Source: SpSt-539 sp964549445 (GTDB lineage Bacteria > Planctomycetota > Phycisphaerae > UBA1845 > UTPLA1). Taken from it: a stretch of DNA of 64,000 bases. Both the position numbers and the translations under genes were made by a program. Shown piece after piece: positions 35,510 to 43,724 of this stretch (the stretch's first letter is position 1; the number at the start of each line of letters is the position of its first letter). Location: the NCBI GenBank assembly GCA_964549445.1, contig CAZJVS010000012.1:52116-116115 (forward strand), given 5' to 3'. Below the pieces are notes generated by a model that saw only the letters and a program-made list of their open reading frames with translations, made no database searches and had not been told where the DNA came from.

Positions 35510-36928
35510 ATGATCGTCCAATACCTCGAATCGAAGGGAATGTCTCGCCGCACCAGCCGGTCGTTGGTGTTGTCGCTCGCTGCCGGGCTGCTGGTGGCCG
35601 TGATGACGCTCGAGTGGCTGTTCGCCCTCGACTACTCGCTCGGTGTCCTCTACGTCGTGCCGGTCACCGTCTCCGCGACCGTCTTGAACCGCTGGCAGAT
35701 GGTGCTCGTAGCCGTCTTCTGCGCCTGGACGCGAAGCTGGTTCACGCCGGGCCTCCCTTTCATCGAATACTGGCTGCGATTCATCATGGCCGTGCTCGCC
35801 TACGGCGGCGTCGGCGTCCTCGTCAGCGAGGTAAGCCGCAACCGCCGCGAGATCCTCGCCGCCCTCGCCCGCCTGCAAACCGAACGCGATCTGCGCCATC
35901 ACGCCGAGGATCAACTCCGCATCCTGGTCGATTCGAGTCCCGCCGCCATCATGACCCTCAATCAAAAAGCCGAAGTGCTCGCCGCCAATCGCGCCGCCCA
36001 CGAGATGTTGGGCTTTGAGCCCGAATCGCTGATTGGCATGTCCGTCGCTCAGCACGTGCCCGTCTTCGCCGGAGCGCTGCGCGTGGCTTCCGGCGGAAAT
36101 CCGATCCGCGTCTCGTCCACCTGCTGGACCCAGCGCGCCAACGGCACGCATTTCCCCGCCGCCGTATGGTTCTCGACCTACGAAGAACACGGCCAGCGCC
36201 GATTGGCCGGCATTCTGGTTGATACCTCGGAGGAGGTCCGCGAACGCGAGCACGAACTCTTGCGCCATATGGCCGATTCCAATCGACTGCTGGCCGGCGC
36301 CGTCGCCCACGAGATCCGCAACCTCTGTTCGGCCATCCGCGTCGTGACCTCCAATCTGCGACGCCATCCGGAGATCGCCCAGGATGCCGATTTCGGTGCA
36401 CTGACTACGCTCGTCGAGAGTCTCATGTGCATCGCGGCCTTCGAGCTCACCATTCACAAGAACCGCACGGCCGCCCGCGTCGATGTCACGCGCGTCCTCG
36501 AAGAGCTGCGGGTCGTCATCGACCTCGACTGGGCCGAAACCGGCGGTGAAATCGAATGGGCCGTGCCCGACATGCTGCCCTACGTGCACGCCGACAAGCA
36601 CGCCCTCCTGCAGGTCTTTCTGAATCTCTCCCAGAACTCGCTGCGAGCCGTCCAGGCGGGCGGCGAGCCGCGCCTTCGGATCTCGGCCACCGCCGAAAAC
36701 GGCCGCGCGATCATCGCCTTTCACGACGCCGGCCCCGGCGTCGACGACGCCGACAACCTTTTCCAGCCCTTTCGCGAGAATGCCGACGGCAGCGGCCTCG
36801 GGCTCTATGTCTCGCGCGCCATGATGCGCGGCTTTGGCGGCGATCTCATCTATGTGCCCGTCGAGCAGGGCAGCCGCTTCGACCTCGTCGTGCCGACCTA
36901 CGAAGTCGCCCGGAGCCAGGTGGCATGA
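35510..36928 (+). CDS. Membrane-bound PAS histidine kinase
   Basis: The protein has 472 residues. Several hydrophobic segments lie in residues 18-105, then a PAS domain at about 130-250. The kinase core follows: phosphoacceptor His267 in AVAHEIRN, the N-box NLSQNSLRA, G1 DAGPGV and G2 SGLGLYVSR. It should phosphorylate the response regulator whose ATG overlaps its stop (ATGA). The signal it senses is unknown. The SD is weak before the ATG. Confidence 0.9.
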   Translation: MIVQYLESKGMSRRTSRSLVLSLAAGLLVAVMTLEWLFALDYSLGVLYVVPVTVSATVLNRWQMVLVAVFCAWTRSWFTPGLPFIEYWLRFIMAVLAYGGVGVLVSEVSRNRREILAALARLQTERDLRHHAEDQLRILVDSSPAAIMTLNQKAEVLAANRAAHEMLGFEPESLIGMSVAQHVPVFAGALRVASGGNPIRVSSTCWTQRANGTHFPAAVWFSTYEEHGQRRLAGILVDTSEEVREREHELLRHMADSNRLLAGAVAHEIRNLCSAIRVVTSNLRRHPEIAQDADFGALTTLVESLMCIAAFELTIHKNRTAARVDVTRVLEELRVVIDLDWAETGGEIEWAVPDMLPYVHADKHALLQVFLNLSQNSLRAVQAGGEPRLRISATAENGRAIIAFHDAGPGVDDADNLFQPFRENADGSGLGLYVSRAMMRGFGGDLIYVPVEQGSRFDLVVPTYEVARSQVA

Positions 36929-37572
36929 GAAGCGTCGCCAATCCCATCCGCGTCTTCGTCGTCGACGATCGCGCCCTCTTTCGCGAGGGCCTGCTCCGGC
37001 TGCTCGGCGCCGACAACACCCTCCGCGTGGTCGACAGCGCCGATTCCGCCGAAGCCGCCTTGGAGAAACTCGCCGAGACGGAAACCGACGTCCTCATCCT
37101 CGACTACGACCTCGGCTCCCATACCGCCCTCGACGTCGTCCGCGTCCTGCGCGATCGCGGCTTCAGCGGACGCAGTCTGGTCGTCACCGCCGGCCTGCCC
37201 GATGCCGACGCCCTCGACCTCATCCGCATGGGAGTCCACGGCATCTTTCACAAGAAGCATTCGCCCGAAGACCTGCACCGCAACATCCGCGAAGTCGCCG
37301 CCGGCCGCGTCCTGATCGACCAGCAGTACTTGCAGAACCTGGTCGAATCGGTCTCCGGCTCGCGCGACGCACCGGCCGTGCTCACCGAACGCGATCGCAA
37401 GGTCCTGCGCCTGCTCCTCGAAGGCAGCTCCAACAAGGAGATCGCCGCCACCCTGAACCTGTCCGAAAGCGCCGTAAAAGCCGCCCTGCAACAGTTGTTC
37501 GCCAAAACCGGCGTCCGCACCCGCGCCCAGCTAGTCCGCATCGCCCTCGAAGAACTCCGAGACGAAATCTAA
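36925..37572 (+). CDS. NarL/FixJ-type response regulator
   Basis: This 215-residue protein has a receiver domain with Asp14/Asp15 and phosphoacceptor Asp60 (VLILDYDLG), then a LuxR-type HTH from about residue 145 (LTERDRKVLRLLLEG, NKEIAATLNLSESAVKAAL). It starts inside the stop of the kinase gene, so the pair is translationally coupled. The upstream in-frame extension lies within the kinase gene and is not used. Confidence 0.92.
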   Translation: MRSVANPIRVFVVDDRALFREGLLRLLGADNTLRVVDSADSAEAALEKLAETETDVLILDYDLGSHTALDVVRVLRDRGFSGRSLVVTAGLPDADALDLIRMGVHGIFHKKHSPEDLHRNIREVAAGRVLIDQQYLQNLVESVSGSRDAPAVLTERDRKVLRLLLEGSSNKEIAATLNLSESAVKAALQQLFAKTGVRTRAQLVRIALEELRDEI

Positions 37573-37649
37573 CCCGCCCACTCCAGCCGGATCACCCGCT
37601 GCCGCACGTTACGTTAGAATCGGCCCGAATTACACCATTCGAACCATAA

Positions 37650-38162
37650 TTGCGATGCCACGTGCAAAAATCGGCTCTTGCGCGAAAGGCAATTCAATTG
37701 CAGCTAAACTGGTGGACAATTGGCGTAAGGGGAGTGTGGAAATCCTTGGTTTGCCTCTCTGGTGAGGCGGACGTCGTTTCAGATTGGAATATGGTCATGC
37801 CCGAGCTACGCGCACATGATGTCGCGGAATTAGCTGCCATTTCAGATCGGGTCCACGATCGCTGGTTCTCCGTTAACGACGCAAAGTTCGAACGCGAGTC
37901 AGCGAGTTTTTCTCTCCTATTCGTGGACGACGAACGGTTTGACCGAAGGACAAGAGAGACAGCAAATGACATGGCAAACACGGCTAGACTATTGGTACAA
38001 CATGCACGTTCGCTTGATTTGCGAGATACAGAAAAGATAACGTGGTACGATCTAAATCGCCTTGAATACGATGCCTCAACAGAGACCGTACAGCTTGTGA
38101 CGAATATTCCGTTGATAATCAGGTTACGAGTATCGGCGATCAACGTAACGGTCTCTTGGTAG
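37650..38162 (+). CDS. Hypothetical protein of low local GC
   Basis: The open frame is 170 codons. No family is recognised and no membrane segment is present; the start may be internal (ATG at 37791 or 37797, or GTG at 37734). Base composition and codon use are clearly less GC-rich than the upstream kinase genes, which marks the left edge of the accessory island. It may be a remnant or a recently acquired gene. Confidence 0.4.
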   Translation: MRCHVQKSALARKAIQLQLNWWTIGVRGVWKSLVCLSGEADVVSDWNMVMPELRAHDVAELAAISDRVHDRWFSVNDAKFERESASFSLLFVDDERFDRRTRETANDMANTARLLVQHARSLDLRDTEKITWYDLNRLEYDASTETVQLVTNIPLIIRLRVSAINVTVSW

Positions 38163-38200
38163 GAATCGAGCCGTCGTAATGCGCCGGGCGCTCGGGACAA

Positions 38201-38231
38201 GCAAGGGTGCCCCACCCTCTCCGACGGGTGG
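38201..38231 (+). repeat. Left flanking repeat of the Rhs island
   Basis: The core GGGTGCCCCACCCTCTCCGA followed by (C)GGGTGG has an imperfect second copy in the same orientation at 41272-41305, at the other end of the Rhs island. Confidence 0.6.
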
Positions 38232-38255
38232 CATGTCCGCCCTCAGGCGGACATG
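38232..38255. repeat. 10-bp palindrome at the Rhs fragment start
   Basis: CATGTCCGCC, four bases, then GGCGGACATG. The second arm contains the ATG of the Rhs ORF. Degenerate pieces of the same word recur in the gene-free stretch right of the island (near 41571 and 41711). Confidence 0.6.
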
Positions 38256-39632
38256 TCGACACACGCCCACACCGAGTACACCTACGACGTGAGCCCAGGC
38301 CAATCCAACCCCTCATCCAAGGCCAACCGACTCCTCCGCTACGACGTCTACGATGCCCCCAACGGCACCCCCATTCGCGACGTCTCCTACGGCTACGACA
38401 TCGACGGCCACGTCTCCCAGATCGTCCGCCACGCTTCCAGCAGTTCGGACCACTACGCCACCCTGCTATACTACAAAAACCGCAGCCAGCTCTGGCTCGC
38501 CATCGACGAGACCTGGACCGTGGGCCAAACCAACACCTGCCAGCGCACCAAGGTCCGCGAGTTCCGAACCGACTCCCCGCGCCAACGCTACATGGTCCAG
38601 TCCCGCGACCCCAACAGCACCGACCCGCCCCTCCAGCCCCTCGGCAATGCCGTCTGGACCGACTACGCCGGCAACACCGCCCTGCGAGACTACGCCATCC
38701 AGATCGAAGAACCTGAACCGCCCAATGAACAGCTCGGACTCAGCGAAACCGATCTGCGCTATCAATCCCCCGGCGATTGGCAGGCCGACGCCACCGAAGC
38801 CCCGATCTTCTACCACACCGACCACCTCGGCACGACCCGCCTCATGACCAACGAGCTCGGCCAGATCGTCCAGTACCAGGCCTTCACCGCCTTCGGCGAG
38901 CCGATCGATTCGCTGACGCAGCCGGCCCAGCCCCTCTCGCGCTACGGCTACGCCGGCGCCTGGGGCTACCAAGGCCTCCCCCAGGAACAGGCCGCCACCG
39001 ACAACTTCCCCTACCTGCACGTCGGGGCGCGCTATTACGATCCAGAGATCGGGCGTTTTTTGCAGCGCGATCCGATTGGAATCGACGGTGGCCTAAATAC
39101 CTACGCGTATGTGATGTCGACTCCAACTCAGTTTGTTGACCCAAGTGGGCTGGTTCATATTGGTGGGCCCGGACCATCCGGTGGAATGGACCCGCTAATT
39201 CGACCGCCGCCCGGACAATGGCTCAGTCCACCGGAACCACTTCCCATCGGCTCACCCGGGTACAAATTTGTCCCAGGTGTTGGTTGGGTACCTCGATTGG
39301 TCACACCACCGTCGATTCCGTGGCTGCTCCGCCCAGTGACGGCAATCACGCCGGGCGTATGTGGCGCTGTCGCTGGTGCCGCGCTTATTGGATACGGTGC
39401 AGGGCGTGGCCTTGATAATGCCGTTCAGTGGGCCACCGGTACCAGCATTAGCGACTGGGGTGGAAACCTATTGTACCGAGTCGCCCCGAACGGACCGTGG
39501 TCTTGGTTCATTAGCATGCTCGGCGGGCCCCGGATCTCGGAGCCCACAAAAGATGACAATCCACTCAACGATCCGATTCGGCGCTTGGACACAGGCGATG
39601 CGCCGGAGCGAACGAGGAGTTCGCCCACGTGA
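38253..39632 (+). CDS. Rhs repeat-associated core fragment with C-terminal tip (copy 1)
   Basis: This 459-residue ORF carries the end of an Rhs/YD-repeat protein: YDVSPGQSN, then the conserved core end (YHTDHLGTTRL, ARYYDPEIGRFLQRDPIG, NTYAYV, FVDPSGL). After DPSGL (ends 39152) comes a 160-residue unique tip, rich in Pro and Gly with a hydrophobic stretch. In intact systems this tip is a toxin released by the Rhs shell. A full Rhs protein would be much longer and begin with many YD repeats and a signal or transport domain; these are missing, so this is an N-terminally truncated, orphan Rhs. The apparent start codon lies in a palindrome and may be chance. Confidence 0.75.
   Translation: MSTHAHTEYTYDVSPGQSNPSSKANRLLRYDVYDAPNGTPIRDVSYGYDIDGHVSQIVRHASSSSDHYATLLYYKNRSQLWLAIDETWTVGQTNTCQRTKVREFRTDSPRQRYMVQSRDPNSTDPPLQPLGNAVWTDYAGNTALRDYAIQIEEPEPPNEQLGLSETDLRYQSPGDWQADATEAPIFYHTDHLGTTRLMTNELGQIVQYQAFTAFGEPIDSLTQPAQPLSRYGYAGAWGYQGLPQEQAATDNFPYLHVGARYYDPEIGRFLQRDPIGIDGGLNTYAYVMSTPTQFVDPSGLVHIGGPGPSGGMDPLIRPPPGQWLSPPEPLPIGSPGYKFVPGVGWVPRLVTPPSIPWLLRPVTAITPGVCGAVAGAALIGYGAGRGLDNAVQWATGTSISDWGGNLLYRVAPNGPWSWFISMLGGPRISEPTKDDNPLNDPIRRLDTGDAPERTRSSPT
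38844..39152 (+). repeat. Rhs core-end direct repeat, copy 1
   Basis: 309 bp encoding MTNELGQIVQ to DPSGL. The second copy at 40161-40478 is 9 bp longer and nearly the same protein, with many silent differences. Confidence 0.85.
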
Positions 39633-40126
39633 TGTCGCGCTGGAAACTTGTGAGAAGGTGGAATCTCGACCGATTCGACCCGAGGAAATCCATCAACTTC
39701 AATGCCGGTTGTCGCTCTGAGCCGCAGGTCTTTGAGTATCTTAAGTACCTTGCGTTTTGGGCAATAAAGCTCGGCGCTTCCCGCGTTCGGTTTGTCTGGG
39801 ACACTCTGAGTGTGCCTTCGTGCCTACGAGTACTATTGGAAGTTCCACTAGGGACCGCCACATTCTGCGGCAGCGAGTGGAACACATCGGATTTCCTGAT
39901 TTCGCGCCCGCCGATGGAAATTGCGCCGTCCGCGGTTGACTGGCTTGAAACGCATCCGGTACCTGCGGAAATCGGTGAGGTTCTTCAAGCGATATTGTCC
40001 AAATTGGCGCGGCAAGGCGATCATACCCGGCTTCAGATTGTTTGCGAGGGGAGCCAAACTACTTGGAAGGTCGTTGCATGCGCGGCAGGAGAGCACGAAA
40101 TGCAACGCGAATCCAAAGCCGATTAG
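39629..40126 (+). CDS. Small protein after Rhs tip 1, candidate immunity protein
   Basis: The protein has 165 residues with no recognised domain or signal peptide. The first ATG overlaps the stop of Rhs tip 1, the position where the cognate immunity gene normally lies. GC content is lower than in the Rhs core. The immunity role is inferred only from position. Confidence 0.5.
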   Translation: MMSRWKLVRRWNLDRFDPRKSINFNAGCRSEPQVFEYLKYLAFWAIKLGASRVRFVWDTLSVPSCLRVLLEVPLGTATFCGSEWNTSDFLISRPPMEIAPSAVDWLETHPVPAEIGEVLQAILSKLARQGDHTRLQIVCEGSQTTWKVVACAAGEHEMQRESKAD

Positions 40127-40160
40127 TAATCAGAAGCCCTTCTTTGTAGCGACCAGCCAA

Positions 40161-40478
40161 ATGACCAACGAACTCGGCCAGATCGTCCAGTACCAGGCCT
40201 TCACCGCCTTCGGCGAACCGATCGAGTCGCTGACGCAACCGGCTCCGCCGACCCCACTCCGGTCGCGCTACGGCTACGCCGGTGCCTGGGGCTACCAAGG
40301 CCTCCCGCAGGAACAGGCGGCAACGGATAGCTTCCCCTACCTCCACGTCGGCGCCCGCTACTACGACCCCGAAATCGGCCGCTTCCTCCAACGCGACCCG
40401 ATCGGAATCGCCGGTGGGCTAAACACCTACGCGTACTGCCAGAATAATCCCGTCGAGGTCGTTGATCCAAGCGGGTTG
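40161..40478 (+). repeat. Rhs core-end direct repeat, copy 2
   Basis: 318 bp matching 38844-39152. It contains one 9-bp insertion, giving three extra residues in the PAPPTPLRS region. Confidence 0.85.
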
Positions 40479-40856
40479 ATTGGCAATGCAGACATGAAGG
40501 GGTTCCAAACTGAATACCAGCAGAATTTTGCGAAGCATGGAAGGGGTAATATCTTCGATGACTTGCATACAATGTTCCCCGGTCCCGGTACGCTGATGCC
40601 TCCTTCACCAGCTGGTGTGCTGGCCGTCGTCAGAGAGGTTGGGAACATTCTCCGAGAGGCTCCGCTCAGACTTGTCAATGCGCCTTGGCCTTGGGTCAGA
40701 TTTTGGAGCGGCCGAGTTTGGGGCATAGCGTCATTGGGTTTCTTGCAAGGCGACAACGGCCCGGGAATTGTATATTATATTGAGGGCAACGGCGGCTGGG
40801 GCGTGGTACCGCTGTCGCCGCCCACTGGGCCTGTCAAAACAGGCCCTTGCGACTAA
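40161..40856 (+). CDS. Displaced Rhs tip (copy 2)
   Basis: This 231-residue ORF begins exactly where similarity to copy 1 begins (MTNELGQIVQYQAF) and repeats the core end to DPSGL (ends 40478). It then carries an unrelated 125-residue tip (IGNADMKGFQTEYQQNFAKHG...). It has no upstream Rhs shell at all, so it is an orphan tip cassette that could be swapped onto the upstream fragment by recombination through the repeat. The frame is open further upstream but overlaps the previous gene in another frame and lacks Rhs sequence. Confidence 0.75.
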   Translation: MTNELGQIVQYQAFTAFGEPIESLTQPAPPTPLRSRYGYAGAWGYQGLPQEQAATDSFPYLHVGARYYDPEIGRFLQRDPIGIAGGLNTYAYCQNNPVEVVDPSGLIGNADMKGFQTEYQQNFAKHGRGNIFDDLHTMFPGPGTLMPPSPAGVLAVVREVGNILREAPLRLVNAPWPWVRFWSGRVWGIASLGFLQGDNGPGIVYYIEGNGGWGVVPLSPPTGPVKTGPCD

Positions 40857-40862
40857 CTCGCG

Positions 40863-41258
40863 ATGTCACTCTTTCGGAAACTCTTTCTCGCACCGTGCCC
40901 GAGATGTCGGTCCAGAGATGCGGTGCAGTATTCGCCTCCATGGAGTAATTATGTGCGTTTTGCATACGATGCCGTGCTTACATTGCTGTCGCTTCCATTG
41001 ACAGTAGTAGCCGACGCTGGATTTCTTTTGGACGTCATCGCGCCGACGTATTCTTACCGATGCGCAAGGTGCGGTGCTCACTATAAAGGAGTTCGAGGTA
41101 CCGCCAGTTTCGACGTTTCTTGTCCTCAATGCCAGTATAATCTAACAGGGAATACGTCAGGTAGGTGTCCCGAATGTAATTGGGCTATCTCTGACCCTGT
41201 TCGGAATCAAATTCAGCTTCAAGTCGAATCAAGGATGCCTCTAGCTGGAAAGAAGTGA
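40863..41258 (+). CDS. Zinc-ribbon protein after Rhs tip 2
   Basis: This 131-residue protein has Cys pairs CPRC, CARC, then CPQCQYNLTG and CPEC, the last being a common planctomycete zinc-ribbon style. One hydrophobic segment lies near residues 35-58 (DAVLTLLSLPLTVVADAGFLLDV, split). It starts 6 bp after Rhs tip 2, so by position it is the immunity candidate for tip 2. It may equally be a small unrelated membrane protein. Confidence 0.55.
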   Translation: MSLFRKLFLAPCPRCRSRDAVQYSPPWSNYVRFAYDAVLTLLSLPLTVVADAGFLLDVIAPTYSYRCARCGAHYKGVRGTASFDVSCPQCQYNLTGNTSGRCPECNWAISDPVRNQIQLQVESRMPLAGKK

Positions 41259-41271
41259 GTCCGGATTATCC

Positions 41272-41305
41272 GCAAGCGAGGGTGCCCCATCCTCTCCGAG
41301 GGTGG
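41272..41305 (+). repeat. Right flanking repeat of the Rhs island
   Basis: An imperfect copy of the left repeat at 38201-38231, same orientation, with core GGGTGCCCCATCCTCTCCGA then GGGTGG. Confidence 0.6.
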
Positions 41306-42567
41306 GGGACGGACCGGACGCCGTGACTGCGCCGATCACCCCGGCTGGTGCGAGAATCCTCCCGGTCCGCCGGGCTCGCACCCACCCACCCGGGAATCCC
41401 TTCCCCTATCCCGCCTGTCACACCGCCGGGTGCCCGGGACAAGCCATGTTTGGGGTGGCATGGGCAAACTTGTTTGCCCGTGCGGTTTCGATCTCGGTGC
41501 CCCGTTGGTTCCCCACCCACCCGGGAATCCCTTCCCGCATCCCTCCCGTCGCCCCGAACCACACCAAAGCCATGTCCGCGCAGGACATTTCGGGCCCACG
41601 CTACCTTTCGGCCCCGCGGTACTCACCGGCTCCCGCCAGACCTCTCCGCTCCCGCTGGACTCTCCCGCTCCCGCCGAATCTCCCCGGCTCCGACTGAAAA
41701 ATACCCGTCCATGTCTGTGACGGACATTTAGTGTCCACTAAGCCCATAGTATCGTAAAATGCGCCTCCGCCAGACTGCAACATCGACAATCTCGCCCGAC
41801 CTGCCCCATCCCGCCCCGCCCACCCGATCTCCCCATTTTCCATTGTTCATTTTCGGTCTTCCATTTCTCCGCCGCCAGGCGTGTAGTCTCTCGCGCACCG
41901 CCCTCGTTTCTGCGTTTTGGCCTTTCTGCGTTTACCCGTCCTGCGGCACGCCGGCCACTCTATAGGGTGTGACATGGCGCGGGGCACGTCGCCTGCGCTC
42001 GAAAAACGTAACGCAGCTGCACGGGAAGTTCTGCGCGCACGCAGCCCCCGGCGGCCACGGAGAGATTCTGCGCCGATAGCGAGCCGCGCCGGTACCAGCC
42101 GCGCGTGCAAACAATCGGACCCGGCGTGGCAGTCGCTCGAAAAGACCAATGAATTCACGAATTCTCGCCGTTCTTACTTTCTCGACGGCCCACCATTCCA
42201 AGCCCCATGCGGCCCCCGGCCGCCTCCTGCCTGAATTCCGCAATCCGCAATCCGCAATCCGCAATCCGCAATTCACGACACGTTGTGTCCGGATCTCTAT
42301 CGTCTTCTATCGTCAAAAAAAGAGCTCGCGCGCCGCAATCCCGCGAACGGACGACCGTGTACCGATGACTGAGAACCGACCACCACGACCCCCGTCCCAT
42401 CAAATCCCGTCTAATCCCGTCAAAGAAAGAAGAGGAGGCATCGCCCGCCACCCCATTTCGACGTTTTGGCGTTTCGGCGTTTGGAACGAATTCTCACCGT
42501 TCTCACTTTCCTGCGAGTCCCAGTCTCTGGTCCGCTTACGGCTTACAGCGTATGGCTTTTCTGCGAT
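41306..42567. other. Gene-free repetitive stretch
   Basis: About 1.26 kb with no credible gene. It holds two copies of CCCACCCACCCGGGAATCCC plus TTCCC (about 41381-41405 and 41512-41536), degenerate CATGTCCGC words, five CCGCAAT units, an imperfect direct repeat GAATTCTC(G/A)CCGTTCT(T/C)AC (about 42159 and 42488) and many Pyr-rich strings. It looks like decayed mobile or recombining DNA at the edge of the Rhs island. Confidence 0.6.
42238..42272 (+). repeat. Five tandem CCGCAAT units
   Basis: A perfect 7-bp tandem repeat, five copies, in the gene-free stretch next to the Rhs island. Confidence 0.9.
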
Positions 42568-43659
42568 TCACCGCCTGGGACCGCTCCCGCGAGCGGTCTC
42601 GACCGCCTTCAACGACCCCTGCCCCCGCTCAAGGTCCAGCAAAAGCTGCTTCCGCCACAGCCCGCCCCCGTACCCGCCCAGCTTCCCATCCTTGTTCACC
42701 ACCCGATGGCACGGAATCACGATCGCGATCCGGTTCTGCCCGTTTGCCCGCCCCACCGCCCGCACCGCCGCCTGGTCCCCGATCGCCTTCGCGATGTCCT
42801 CGTACGAACACGTCGCCCCATACGGAATCTTCAACAGCGCATCCCAAACCCGCCGCTGGAACTCCGTCCCCGGATACGTCAGCGGCACATCGAATCGTCG
42901 CAGCTTCCCCGCGAAGTACCGCTCCAGCTCCTCGCGCAGCCGATCCAGCATCGTGTGCCGCCCCGGCACCACCGCCTCGCCGACGCGCTTCTTCAACTCG
43001 GCCAACTGTGCCTCCAGCGCCCGCCGATCCGTGAACTCCAGCAAACACACCCCCTCGTCCGTCGCCCCGGCCAGCAGCGGCCCGACCGGGCTTTCGATCA
43101 TCGTCGTCGTCACGCACGCCGCCTCGCGCCGCTTGCCCGGCGGCCCGCCAAACCGCTTCGCAAACCCGTCACGAAAGCCGCTGTTCGACTCGTACCCGTG
43201 CTTCAACGCCGTCGCCGTCATGTCCGCACCCTTTCGAATATCCGCCAGCGCATCGCCCAGCCGCCGCGCCCGCGAGTACGCCGCGAATGTCATCCCGTAG
43301 TGCCGCAGAAAATACCGCCGCGCCCGCGCCGGATCGACCTTCATCCCCCGCACATCCGCGTCGCGCACCCGCGTCTCCGGATCGCGCTCCACCCGCGCCA
43401 GCAACCGCCGCACCCACTCCGGCGGCCGCCCGTCCGTCGCCATCGGCCGGCACCGCTTGCAGGGCCGATACCCCGCAAACAGCGCCTGCTTCGCCGTCGG
43501 AAAGAACTCCATGTTCCGCTCGAGCGGCTTCCGCGCCGGACACGAGGGTCGGCAGAAGATGCTCGTCGTCTTCACGGCCGTAAAGAACACGCCGTCGTAC
43601 GACGCATCCCGCGCTCGAAAGGCCCGCTTCATCTCAGGAACCGAAGGCAGTGCATTCAT
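42568..43659 (-). CDS. ada: Ada: bifunctional alkylation-response regulator and DNA methyltransferase
   Basis: This 363-residue protein has the full Ada layout. The N-terminal zinc domain has Cys36, Cys40, Cys67 and Cys70 with E. coli spacing, and Cys36 would take the methyl group from phosphotriesters. An AraC-type HTH follows near residues 85-175 (MTATALKHGYESNSGFRDGF). The C-terminal O6-alkylguanine transferase ends in IPCHRVV with acceptor Cys317. It both repairs methylated DNA and, when methylated, should activate its own regulon. No clear SD precedes the ATG. It stands alone downstream of the zinc-ribbon/SPFH pair. Confidence 0.92.
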   Translation of the reverse strand: MNALPSVPEMKRAFRARDASYDGVFFTAVKTTSIFCRPSCPARKPLERNMEFFPTAKQALFAGYRPCKRCRPMATDGRPPEWVRRLLARVERDPETRVRDADVRGMKVDPARARRYFLRHYGMTFAAYSRARRLGDALADIRKGADMTATALKHGYESNSGFRDGFAKRFGGPPGKRREAACVTTTMIESPVGPLLAGATDEGVCLLEFTDRRALEAQLAELKKRVGEAVVPGRHTMLDRLREELERYFAGKLRRFDVPLTYPGTEFQRRVWDALLKIPYGATCSYEDIAKAIGDQAAVRAVGRANGQNRIAIVIPCHRVVNKDGKLGGYGGGLWRKQLLLDLERGQGSLKAVETARGSGPRR

Positions 43660-43724
43660 GCGACAAAGCTTAGCTGAAGGCGCGACCGCCCCGCTACCGA
43701 TTTCTGAGCGCCGAATTCAGATCG

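Noticed and set aside
39921..40160. N-terminal extension of Rhs tip 2
   Set aside because: It overlaps the candidate immunity gene in another frame and shows no Rhs similarity before 40161.
42149..43300. A 383-codon plus-strand open frame
   Set aside because: Mostly antisense to ada and low-complexity elsewhere.
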